Assembly (NCBI GenBank): GCA_002633005.1
Contig: NMRA01000023.1
Coordinates: 302,580-366,579 of the forward strand
DNA from: Phoronis australis
Lineage: Eukaryota > Phoronida > Phoronidae
Direction of reading: 5' to 3'
Length of the DNA: 64,000 bases
Below are positions 37,501 to 49,000 of this stretch, piece after piece. Each line of letters opens with the position of its first letter. Within the stretch, counting starts at the first letter, position 1. A program made the translations under genes and the position numbers. The notes below the pieces were generated by a model. The model did not search any database and was not told the DNA's origin. It saw only the letters and a list, made by a program, of their open reading frames with translations.

Positions 37501-39843
37501 TATATATATATATATAGGTCAGATTCATATATATATATATATATATATATATGAATTTACGTGACAAATAACCGAGGAACTTATTTTTACGCTTGTATAA
37601 TCTGATTAATTCGTTTACATTTCATATATATAGAGTGGAGCATTCTCCTTTTTCTTCAACAACAAGATTTTTAAATGTCGCCTTTAAAATATTTATAAAA
37701 TATTTAGTAGTTGGAATTTTGTCTTTTCCTTTCTGTTTAGTCCGTTCAGTTAATTTTACTAGTGAAATCATTTTCCCATAGCCAAATTGTTTTCATTTAT
37801 AGAAAGCTCTTTAGAATCTTCAGAGTTCAGCTTTTTTAGAGAAGTGTTACTTTTCAGATTTTAGGTATGTTCCCTTCAACAGAATCTAAAATAAAAGAGT
37901 AGGAAACAACCAGATGACCACCTGGGATTGCCATTTTTAATGCCAGGGGATACTCTGATTCGCTCTTATAAGAATAAACAAAAGTTGACCAATACTTAGT
38001 GAGAGAGGATATAATTCTTTGGTAGTTTGCCTCCATTTCCTGTCATCATAGCGTGGACCTCATTTTGGGTTACTTTTTGCCATCATCTGATCCTCTTCTT
38101 TATGTGTGATAAGATCTCCTTGAGAAAGAATTAAGTTTCACGTACCGCTGGCGCTAGGCAAACTGTTGTTTACAGCAATTTACTTTTTGTTGTCTTCAAT
38201 CCATTAACTACAGAAAACAAATCAAATACACTGGTTGATTTAGAACAGACGCTAACAAAACACAAATTAGTGATTGCACACTCAGTTAATGATAAGTAAA
38301 CTTAATTGAAGACCATTTATTTATAGGTAAGTACCCTGAGTACATGCATAGCTATTTTCTCTTCTCTAAATAACTAAGTAACTTTATAACTTATTTATTA
38401 TCTATTTAACTGTATATCTGCATGCATGTCAAAAATTGTATATATCAATTAACTTATTTATTTCATTTTTCATTCATCTGTACATATCATTGTTCATCTT
38501 ATTTATTTATTTTATTTATCTATTTATTGTAATCTCGAGGACCATTTGGTAGATACGTTTTACACATAACATGTTTTTATCCTCTATAAATAAAGTTATT
38601 TATTATTATTTATTATTACATGACGGAGCCTTAATGTGTTGCAGGGGTATTTTGGTGCTGTCTCGGGACTGAAGTTCCCTATCTATTTCTCCTGATTTTA
38701 TCTCCACTGTCACATATGAATTAGTCTCAGTCCCTAGCTGAAGTGGTTGTAGGTCATAACCCACACTATCTCAACAAATAGAATAAAAAGAGACATGCAG
38801 GGTACAGACAACTGTACATGGGATTCTAGGAACTGAAGCAATAGGCAATTACGGCCCTATGACTCATCTGTGTATTTGACCTGTTCACTTCAGTGTTGTT
38901 AACCAAGCATATGAGGAACGTTTGGCTGAACATGTATAGCCAAAACATTGTCTGGGATCGAACACAATGATGATGGTCCCTAAATTGTCAAGTGGATTTA
39001 GAGGTTGCACTCTACCATGACAAAAGAATAGTTTATAAAATTGTGACATCAGAGTATTTCTAAGCTGTAAGGTCACCATGGTTAGCTTCAGTCTCATTTT
39101 GGGGTGCATATAAAGTGTACAGTAAGCTTGTTCAGAGTGTTTCTTTTAATACTTGTACGAAAATGGAGAATTAGTTTACTTTGGATAAATTCATTGTAGT
39201 GACCATTTTTAGTTTACACATTCAAATGAAAAACTATAAAACATGAATAAACATGATTGCTTATTTTGGTTAACAATGTCTAAGATTCTCATGACATTTG
39301 TTGCCAACTTTATTAAAGTCTGCCATTATGTTGTGTCTTGTTCTACTCACAGGTGTTCATTTAAATGGATGACATCAGTGACGTCTGCTACACCAACTTA
39401 CACCGGGACATATAATTGCGCAACTGAAATAGTTCTCAATATATGACATAACTGTAAAGCTATTATATCCACCATTACGAAAATACCATAAATATTGGAT
39501 GTAGAAAAATCGATGTCATCTCATACACTTTTTTGTGTTGTTTTTGCATATTTTAACGAAAAGTCTTTAAGTATCAAGTTTTATAAAAAAATCCTTTATA
39601 GCATGTACAGAATACTAGGCTGGGTGTTAAGTTCCAATGTTTACTATTACTACTAGTATTGATAACAGAGGGTCGGTAAGTTGACACTTTCCAAGTTATA
39701 AACATAACAGCAGTCCGACATCTGTACAGCTGTAGCTAGGGAGCAGGCGAGAAAATAACAGGCTATGAGCACTACCAGTTATGCTAAGTTTTAATATCTG
39801 TCAAGATGTGGAACTAGTTCTCCATACATAGCACGAGAACGAT

Positions 39844-39886
<43 letters not shown>

Positions 39887-42800
39887 NNNNNNNNNNNNNN
39901 NNNNNNNNNNNNNNNNNNNNNNNNNNNNNNNNNNNNNNNNNNNNNNNNNNNNNNNNNNNNNNNNNNNNNNNNNNNNNNNNNNNNNTCTCTCTCTCATATC
40001 TATATTTTTTGATATTGAAACAATTGATGGTTCATCGCTGAATACCAACTTCCAAACTGCCGACAAATTTCACTCGTGCCAGCTACGAAAATGTCCAGGA
40101 CACCATGTACATGTACATGTACATGTAGTTCTAGACCTACCAATAATTTGTCAGAACTTGTTACACATCCAATAACACTCTTGTCGTGTGATTCGCGAAA
40201 ACGCTGAGCAATGGTTTCCGTTATGAGGTAATGTTGACGGGCTATCCGTGTTCCACCACTTTTCATTCATGCTGTTCGGACCTCTTATGTCGCTATCGAC
40301 AAAATGGAGACAAGCCGCATGACGGCGTTTTTCCGTTCAGTGACTTTGCCAGACGTTTAGGGTTGTGAGCGTGTGATAACATCTAGCTTCTTTGTTAACT
40401 GCCAAGCACAGTCTTTTGTATGGTATGACAACAGGCAGTCCAATTATCTACCAGACCACGTGTGAACACAGTCAAACCCAAAGCGAATTGGTACATTCGG
40501 AAAGAATAGATTGTCGTAACTTCGATTGTATTTGGGCGATTTTGGCAATTCAAAAATTAAACATGATCACCATTTGACGAGGATTTCAGAAATGCTATTG
40601 GTTTATGTTCAAATATGTTATAACGTAACCTTTATTTTTAGCAGCACAGCCCAGTCAGGCTACATTACGGCGTTTTCCCGTTGCTCCCAACTTGTTCGAT
40701 TCTATAGCTCAACAACAAGTTGGGAAGTTTACCCCTGTAGCCAATATCTTACACGACAGATTAACTCCATTCTGTCATTGATGGTTTGAGGGCCAGCTCT
40801 CTTTTGTTCGATAATTGCTCTAATCTCCAATAAGATCGTATCTACCCTGACTGGACTGTGCTGTTCAAAATATAAGTTAAGTTATAACATACTTGAACAT
40901 AAACCAATAGCATTTCTGAAATCTTCGTCAAATGGTCATAATGTTTAGTTTTTGAATCGCCAAAATCGCCCAACTGCAACCGAAGTTACACTTTATTCTT
41001 TCCGAATACACCATTCTCTCTGAGTTCGACTGTGTTCACACGTGGTCTGTAATAAGGCTGGTAGATGATTGGCCTGCCTGTTGTCATAACAGACAAAAGA
41101 GTGTGCTTGACAGTTAACAAAGAAGCTATATGTTATCACACGTGCTCAGAACCCCCTACGTCTGGTAACGTCACTGAACGGGAAAACGCTGTCATGAGAT
41201 ATGACCTTACAGCAATTGTCGAACAAAAGAAAGCTGGCCTCCAATCATAAATGCCAGAATGGAGTTAACCAGTCGAGTAAGATATTGGCTTCAGGGGTGT
41301 TCTTCCCAACTTGTTGTTGGGCTATAGAATCGAACAAGTTGGGGGCAACGGGAAAATGCCATAATGGATGGTGTAAACAAAACGAGCGAATAACAACATG
41401 CTAATTTAATACGAGACGAGCTAATCAGTGGAAAAGAATCATGAGAAATATAAAGCAATTACAGATTTGACCCCATGCAGCATTGCTCAGTCTCCGTCGG
41501 TCCATATGGCCCGATATCACACTCGGGATTTGTCAATATTTGTTCAATATGGAAAGTTAGACTCGTTGCAGAGGACGGTTTGCTTTAGCAGAAGCGCGAA
41601 ACAAATATGAATACGTCCCTGTCGACAGCAGTTTCGCCTAATCATTTCTCATTTTGGTTGTTGAAAGTGGAATGCTCGCCCAAGAGCTATGATCTTGGTC
41701 TTGTAGATATTTGTACATCTCGCGATACAAACTGTCCCCATTCGTTTGTCCTTGATGTAAATGTTTTTTCAAAGAAGGTCCTACTGTCGCGATCGATACG
41801 TTATGTACCATGACTTTAGAATATTCGTACACCGTCTAAATGTCGATGCTGTTCTTATGATGTGTTGCTTGAATTCCAGGTGACGGATTCTTCTCGACCG
41901 TATGCAGTGTCCAGGTTCAGGCACAGATCGGGTGCGAGAACAAAACAGTCTCCGTGATAGCTAAGATCTTGCCAGAGAATCCAGTTTTCAAAGACCTGGC
42001 TTTAAACACCGGGATGTTTACAAAGGAAGTCGGCTTCTACGATGTCATACTTCCTGCTTTGGTTAAGTTCCAGGAGAACCGCCAAGTGTCACCCCGACTC
42101 CCATCAGTGCCCAGATTCTATTACGGCTTTGAAGACAATGATAACAATTTAGGGGTAGTAATCATGGAAGACTTGCGTAATCTAGGGTACAAATTGGTCA
42201 ATAAAAGAGAAGGCTTGGATTACGACCATTGCCAGTTGGTTACAAAGGAACTGGCAAATTTACACGCGTTGTCATTTGCTTGGAAAACGGAAAATCCTAA
42301 TTTTATGGAGGGAGATTTTGGATTGTTGTTGAAAGAAACTTTTTTTTCGGACGAGATAGTTGCTGCATTTAAGTTTGAAGAAGAGATCATGACGGTACTC
42401 AATAAAGCTTTAGGTTATTTCTATTCTGCAACGACTGATGAAAACGCAAAAACCAAAGCGAAGATTATCTTTGACAAGATCATGGAAACTGATGTTTATC
42501 ATAACGTCATTAAAAAATATCTCACTTTACCAACGGAACCCTACGGTGTGATTTGTCATGGTGACGCATGGGGTAACAACGTGATGTTTCGTTACGAAGG
42601 AAGCAGCTGTAAGCCAGTTCAAGTAAAATTATTGGATCTTCAGACCACACGGTACGCTCTACCGACCACCGACTTGTCGCTCTTCCTCTTTTTAGGTGCC
42701 TTGCCAAGTGTCAGAAAGCAACACCTTGATGATCTTCTGAAGCTCTATCACGAAACCTTCACGGAAATGCTAAGCCACGTGAATGCACCCTACCCAGATT

Positions 42801-43048
42801 TCACATATGAAGTTTTTCACCAGATGTTCCTGGAAACGGCTCTGTATGGAGCTGTGCTGGCGTGTGATTATCTATACTGGATACTCGCCGACAGTGATAC
42901 CGTAAAGACTTTAGAGACGTGCAACACCAGCGACCAGATGGTGGATCACATGGAGGAAATGTCATCGAAGGCAAGCGTCGCCGAACAGACTTTAATGAAA
43001 GAGCGCGTGAGCTCTATAATTGAAGATTACGTAACACTTATAGCTTAA
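34597..43048 (+). CDS. Ecdysteroid-kinase-like (EcKL/CHK) protein, copy B
   Basis: Exons 34597-34762 and 41880-43048 join to 444 aa. I count about 33 substitutions and one added Ile (in DKIMETD) relative to copy A, with the Lys, Glu, HGDAWGNN and DLQ residues all kept. Splice sites are conserved. The intron has grown to 7117 bp (1892 bp in A) by repeat insertion and contains an assembly gap. Substitutions cluster in a hydrophobic stretch after the DLQ motif (SLFLFLGALPS versus SLFFFTSALSS), which could alter substrate choice; that is inference. No sign of decay, so both paralogues look functional. Confidence 0.85.
37120..37172. repeat. 13-bp perfect inverted repeat (hairpin)
   Basis: GTCGTAGACCAAG at 37120-37132 pairs perfectly with CTTGGTCTACGAC at 37160-37172 across a 27-base loop. 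Possibly the edge of a small transposon; function unknown. Confidence 0.6.
37483..37556. repeat. Two overlapping TA-rich palindromes
   Basis: GAATCTGACC-(TA)n-GGTCAGATTC at 37483-37526 overlaps ATTC-(AT)n-GAAT at 37523-37556. They share the GATTC boundary, so only one cruciform can form at a time. Confidence 0.8.
39846..39995. repeat. (CT)n microsatellite with a 99-N gap inside
   Basis: CT repeat at 39846-39886, Ns at 39887-39985, CT repeat to 39995. Copy A has only a short CTCTCTC at the same place, so the array expanded in B. The gap is likely to be repeat. Confidence 0.85.
40317..41370. repeat. Interleaved inverted repeats (A-B-A'-B')
   Basis: Segment A (about 40317-40655) recurs inverted at about 40830-41195, and segment B (about 40660-40818) recurs inverted at about 41210-41370. 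The outer edges of both share GCnTTTTCCCGTT. The whole block, roughly 40258-41576, is absent from copy A. Likely two related MITE-like elements, one inserted in the other and rearranged. Confidence 0.65.
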
Positions 43049-43778
43049 CCAGCCCTGTATTAGGCAAAGACATCGCCCTGAATGCCACAGAAATCAGCTA
43101 ACCGACTAGCCAACCGAGGACGAGTTGCCTAGCGCTGTATGACCTTACAAGCGCGAACCTGTTTTAATTTCTAAATTATTTGTTTACAACACAGAAGGCT
43201 TTCCTTAAAAAATGTGCGTTTAGTTGCACAAAACGTGAACCCCAGTGTCATTCAGGTGGACTGTGTACTACTATTTAAGAACACACTCTCGAATCAGGGG
43301 CGTGGGATGCCAGTTTTGATCAGCACCGGCGCTTTATCATACCATAGTAACAAAAAGGTTCGACAGGTTAAAATAATACTAAGCCCTGTTTTGGAGATTT
43401 CACCAAAATCTGGTTCTTTATCTTGCTGGTGCATCGTTCGCAGTTACCTCGAGTGATAAAAGTACTTTCCGACAGACACTGACCCTCTGTATCACAAATT
43501 GAATTTTGTGTTTTGGGGTGGGTAGCCTTTCCCCACAGTCGTCATGTAGCTCTCCTAAATCGTTAGTCCCAGTTAACCGACTTGGTAAGGTTTTCAAACT
43601 TTCTCCAAACTTGGGAGGACTGGCAACATTAACAGAGTATTATTTCATTTTCAAGATTTCAATTGATAAGGCCTTTATGGTATCTACTAATAAGCCAGAT
43701 CCGGCTTTAGCATTCTTTTAAGCGTGGTCATCGTGGTTCATTTTTTGACTACGTCATTGGTGTTTTTGCAATACATGG

Positions 43779-43784
43779 AATAAA
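43779..43784 (+). terminator. Polyadenylation signal of EcKL copy B
   Basis: AATAAA at the position equivalent to 27851-27856 in copy A. Confidence 0.5.
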
Positions 43785-44440
43785 AATTGCCGCAGAGTTA
43801 TTTTATTATCAAAAGTCTTAAAAAATCACTAGTCATCCATCAAGTCCCCAGTACTGAGGGACTAGGCGGCTCCGCAACGTCGTGAAAATTACTTTTCAGT
43901 ACGTTCCAGCAGTTACGATTTCTATTTTTTGTATCTAGCTTTCACCAGTAAGAATGACAATGCTCATCGCCCATTAAAAACCAACGTTTTGCTTTTTTCA
44001 CTTTTGTCTACGACGCGTATTTGCATGTATGCCAGCTTAACGGCGCGAAAATAGACAACTTAGTGGCACATAATAAATCTGGAACCTTTCTAAACCACGT
44101 TGTGAAACAATTTTAACCCCTCTAATATTCCATAGGGCCGTCCCGGGTTACACGACGGTAGAACTTTCTTTTGTCCCGAAGTTAAGAATGCGCCCGACCT
44201 CGTTTGGGCAATCAGGCACATTTTCGGGTCTCTCAATTGATGTAGATAAGTAGGGAAGGCGAAGAATTTCCAATCCCCTATCCACGTTGATCAAACTTTC
44301 TCACGTCGGAGTTGCAGTCCACAGCACACAGCAGTAATACTTCCTTGGCATCGGAAGGACGAATAGGGTAATGCAACCGAGAAGAAGTTGTAAAGAATCA
44401 GGCAACAACAAATAACACGCCAATGGCACGAAAACGATCG

Positions 44441-44821
44441 TGTCGCAGCTGTTATTGTGTTTTTGCATCATTTAGTTTAGTCATAGTATTTCATAATTTT
44501 CTGTTGTTAATCACCACTTTCTTAGAGCAGAACATGAGTAATACTTCCTATTCCTAGAACTGTTTGTTTGTCAGCATAGTGCATCCTTTATTTGTTCATC
44601 CTATTTGACTGGTTAATTCGTATTTGTCTAGTCTCAAAAAATATCACTTTCACTTGTATTTCAAGTAGTAGTTTTTACGAGCAGTGTGAGTTGATTAGTA
44701 GTTGATTCTTCGCATTGAAATTTGTTCTCCTCGTGTAACTGTTTGCAGTCTTCAATATACTAGTCAAGACTAGTTCTGTTCCTACGAACCACCTCGTACC
44801 GCATTTTCCGTGTACCCCACA
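44441..44821. mobile_element. Solo LTR, 381 bp
   Basis: Begins TGT and ends ACA, and is flanked by GATCG (44436-44440) and GATAG (44822-44826), a 5-bp target duplication with one mismatch. Copy A at about 28527 has the undivided site CGATCGATGTAGC, which defines both ends to the base. The internal retrotransposon has been lost, presumably by LTR recombination. Orientation is not determined. Confidence 0.75.
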
Positions 44822-45574
44822 GATAGATGTAGCAAATGCGCCTGACGGATGTTTACGGCAATGTGGGTAAATACAGCGAGATTCGATGATGGCACGTGTC
44901 AACGAAGAGACACCAGTTTCGACACAAACGGTTCCAAGACCTTCTTCACTAAACCCGGTTTTGGCATGTAAACAGATATTGGGGCTATGTACGACGTTAA
45001 CAACAAATCTGTATATAGCCGCGTATACAAAAACTATAGGCTTTAAGTCTGTAAACTAAAGGTGCATTTTCTTATGAACCCATTCATCCATTTCTAAAAT
45101 ATGGTGTTCCTAAGTTGGCCAAAATTTGGGCATTTCTATGGTGTCAATCTTGAAATGACTTTCCCAACAGGCTCTCTCAAACAAGGTACTGTTTAATTCT
45201 CGACAGCACTAAAAGCTACCAAACCGGCAAGCGTGACCTACACTACAGGTGAGTTACACAAATGCAGGGAAAGATCATTGGCCTAGAACTAGTGGATATC
45301 AATTCAGTCGGAAGCAGTAGCCGCGTTCCCATGTATTTCGAAGTATTTCAGGAAAAATGAACGGGATAAATTCCACAAACGGTCGTCTTGTGGTTTCCTT
45401 GAAAATGCATAAAACGAAGACGAAATATTTAGAGAATTGAAGCAGCGTATTTGAAATCTTACTAAAAATGTTCAAATGTCATGTACCTTTCCTTTTTGTG
45501 ATCCAATTAATAGTTGGTTGGTAAACGGATTAAAACTAAAATTTCAGGCATTATTTCTACTTTTAGAAAATATA

Positions 45575-45847
45575 TAAGGTTCCCAAAAATGGCCCACTTT
45601 TTCAGCAACTGACCAACCGAATTCGTTCAAATTTCTCACATTGTATCTTCAGCGTATGTCAACAAGTCTACAAAGTATCTCACAGAAAAATAAAAAAATA
45701 CGGATGTATTGTGAAATTCAAAACAGCATGGTGAAAATATCACTGTGACTTTCATCTGTTCACTTTGTGCTGGCACCTGTCAGTCAAAAAAATTGCCTGC
45801 CTAGGTTTCAAGTATAGGCCTACTCTTTTTTATTGTCAGATCTGTAC
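45575..45847 (+). mobile_element. Truncated mariner left end at the duplication boundary
   Basis: Equivalent to 29275-29850 of copy A minus the nested insertion; carries the left terminal repeat in decayed form (GGTTCCCAAAAATGGCCCAC). Homology stops abruptly near 45847. Confidence 0.7.
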
Positions 45848-45907
45848 ATTGAAAGCAGGGTATAAAGAAAGCAACACAAAGACCATTGTAAAATATGATT
45901 CAAACTA

Positions 45908-45913
45908 TTTATT
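45908..45913 (-). terminator. Polyadenylation signal of the coiled-coil gene
   Basis: AATAAA on the minus strand, ~180 bases after the TAG stop at 46090-46092. The transcript should end near 45885-45895. Confidence 0.6.
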
Positions 45914-46089
45914 GTAAAGTTAAAACATAAAAATAAAAATATAACAACAATATAGGCTGAGCAATATGTTCAAACTAGATCATTAACACCATACAAAAAT
46001 ACCAGCAACAAGGCTATACTTCTGGGCTTGTGATAGTTATATGCCCAACAATGAGATCAAGGCTGACACCAGGTGGCGGAAGGAGTAGA

Positions 46090-49000
46090 CTAGGACTTTT
46101 TTGGTTGCAACATGCTTTCCCTGGAAATGAGAAAGAAAACTGTTAGTTCTCGTGAGAGACAAATTTAGGAGACATCTACGGTGGCCCGAAAGTATCATCG
46201 CTATTTTAGTTGATTAATGTTTTTATTTTTCCTTTTCCACCTAGGATGAAATATTTCAACCTAGGTGGAAATTATTTTCACCCGGGTGGAAATTATTTCA
46301 ACCTAGGTGGAAATTATTTCAACTTAGGTGGAAATTATTTTCACCCGGGTGGAAAATATTTCAACCTAGGTGGAAATTATTTTCACCCGGGTGGAAATTA
46401 TTTCAACCTAGGTGGAAATTATTTGCACCCGGGTGGAAATTATTTTCACCTGGGTGAAAATGTTATACATCCTATTGTCATCTGTGTTGTGATTGGATGA
46501 AGTCTTGTAGGTGAAGGTCGATTGGGCCAGCCATTTTGTTCAACAAAGTTCAGATTAGGTTGCAATGTCGGCACCTTATCTGCCTCTTGGATTTGCCGCG
46601 GACTTTAACAGAGACAGTGTGATTACGTATTACTCCTAGTTCCAAAACAACTCTCTGAATAAAGTTGCCGGATTTCAGCAACGAACCCAAGCCATTAACA
46701 AATATAGTGTATGGTGTAGAACGTTGAGAAATTTCCGACAAATAAATGACATATTATTGTTGTTGTCCAAAAGCCTCGCCCTTCCCGTGCTGACAGGTTT
46801 CAAAGACTTAAAGTTACACAACTAGCAACAAAAGGCAAAGATAGTATCATAAATATCCCACAAATGGTAAAAGACGTATGGTGAATCACATCTTATGGAT
46901 TCACAAGAGGATACAAATTTTGGTAAACAACTAGCATGATTAATGAATTATACACCAGTCTTAAAAATTACTTAACATTGTTTCTAATTAGAGTATAATT
47001 GTCAGCAGTATCAGAAATGTCACTAACCAATAGTGTAATATAACACATCATTAAAATACGTATTTGTGTATGACCATTGCAATGACAACCACCTTCAGCA
47101 ACCAACGTATAACAGTACAAAGTATTCAAGATTAAATTATACTGTAAGGTACAGTCCAGATAGTAAAAAAAATTCCAAATTAGTAACGTTTTCGGGGGGG
47201 GGGGGGGGGTCAAGCGAAATTCCTTGCACAGATTGTCCTGTATATGCCAACACTCTAACACATATGTCTGCAAACATGTGGTGGCAGAATGATCTAACCG
47301 ATTGACATGAATAAACAAAACAAAGAGCATTGTTTTTAGAGTGCTACAAAAGGGTGTGCAGCTATGGCTTGACACATGACTTGTTCCTAGCGCAAGTAGA
47401 TGACGCCACATTAACCAAACGACGTACAAGCATGAAAATAATTTCCACCCGGGTGAAAATAATTTCCACCTAGGTTGAAATAATTTCCACCCGGGTGAAA
47501 ATAATTTCCACCTAGGTTGAAATAATTTCCACCCAGGTTGAAATAGTTTCCACCCGGGTGAAAATAGTTTCCACCCAGGTGAAAATAGTTTCCACCCAGG
47601 TGAAAATAGTTTCCAACCAGGTGAAAATAGTTTCCACCTAGGTTGAATTATTTCCACCTAGGTGGAAAATGAAAAATGAAAAAATATTTAAACAAAAGTA
47701 GCGATGATACTTTCGGGCCACCGTAGACATCCTTTCCAATATTACAATTATGTGACATTCCTCACAATTACAATGGCCATCAAAAAACATTTAGTTGTGC
47801 TGGTCGCTTATCTTTTGGTACCAAAAAGTCTGATGAGACAGGAGTTCACAAAGACTGGTCATTTTAATAAAGTCTTGCTCCTATACATTGGGGTTGGATC
47901 ATAAGCTGAGCATGCAGAAATTTTGGTGGTCATTAACCTGACCATAGGCATGACACAGACTGTTAGTACACAAAATGGAATGAAACTTCATGTGCTAAGT
48001 ATTATACATCGTCTAAACACAATGAGGGTTGCTTCAGGGTACTTACAATAGAGCATTTGACTGCTGCAATTCACAAATTTTCTCCTCTGTACTAAACATC
48101 CAGTCCTTGTACATTTGTTGCCACCTTGTCTCTAGCTACAACAGTAGAAGGGTAACCACATGGAGTCTGTGTGCAGAACGAAATTAGCCATTTCAACTAA
48201 TATTTGAAGTCTTGGAAGATTAACATTTAACTAACAGGTTTCTGTTTCATTTGTTTATCAGATGCTAGAGTTACAACTATGTCTCGGAATGACATTAAAA
48301 TACGGATAAAATACCAATAGCAAAGGCATTCTTATAGGTAGAAGGCAAATGTATCATGAAGTATGTTTTCAGAACTTGTTAATGTTATTTTGTATTCAGA
48401 CTGGTTTGAGAACACTGGTGTGCCCTTAAAGCACCTCAAATGCATTCACTCAGTCTTGTTTTCCGGCCAGTTAGATGAAGGTAAGACACGCTTAAGCAAA
48501 TAACCCAATTATACAAACACATACGAATGCTTTCTACATTTTTGGATGCATCCGCAAACTACTACATAAATGCAGAATTAATTGACAGATCGCATTGACA
48601 ATTGGTGCACAGTTCTACCCCAGTGGCTCACACAAAGCTCACACAGTTTCACACAAATAGCACTAGTGACATGCCCATCAAATACACCTCTCCAGCAACT
48701 GTTTGAAGTTTATTCTCGTCAGTTGAGAATTGCCAAATGGCATAGTTGAAGTTCATCCAGTGGACGTTTCAGATATTCTTTACCCCTTCCCATTAACCAT
48801 GAAGTTCAAATCATCTAGGTCAATCTCCAGATCCCACCCTTTTCACCCTGTACTCCTATAAATACCTGTTCATTGAACACCTTGTCAGATGTGTTTGCCT
48901 CAAACTCTGCCTGTCGCGCTTTCATGTCTTCCTTTGTCTTCTTCATGCTCTCCTCAATCTCTGTCTTTTCCACTAACAGTGCTGCATTTGTTCCTTCCAA

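Larger units (their letters stand above)
35440..39745. other. 4.3-kb block inserted in the copy B intron
   Basis: Absent from copy A. It begins with a GC-rich pair of ~70-bp direct repeats at 35452-35590 (each with GGGGGACTA.AGCC.CC followed by ACTTTTTT). It then holds mostly AT-rich unassigned DNA, a hairpin at 37120, a TA palindrome at 37483, and what looks like a LINE 3' end near 38560-38625 (ATAAATAAAG then a TTATTATT tail). Probably several insertions rather than one. Confidence 0.5.
34378..45847 (+). repeat. Segmental duplication, copy B
   Basis: Collinear with copy A but longer because of insertions: about 35440-39745, 40258-41576 and 44441-44826 have no counterpart in A. Homology ends at about 45847, inside the truncated mariner, only ~40 bp from the 3' end of the neighbouring minus-strand gene. 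Confidence 0.85.

Noticed and set aside
40000-40266. Minus-strand frames with HVHVHVHG in both EcKL introns
   Set aside because: The His-Val run is the translated (CATGTA)n repeat, and the two copies do not preserve the frame ends.
46066-46077. CTCF-like motif (ACCAGGTGGC) in the 3' UTR, with weaker ones near 49716 and 61585
   Set aside because: Short, imperfect matches of this kind are expected by chance in 64 kb.
46210-47657. Open frames with seven-residue repeats (NYFNLGG and WKLFSPG types)
   Set aside because: They are translations of the 21-bp minisatellite arms of the foldback element; the period is a multiple of three, so frames stay open by chance.
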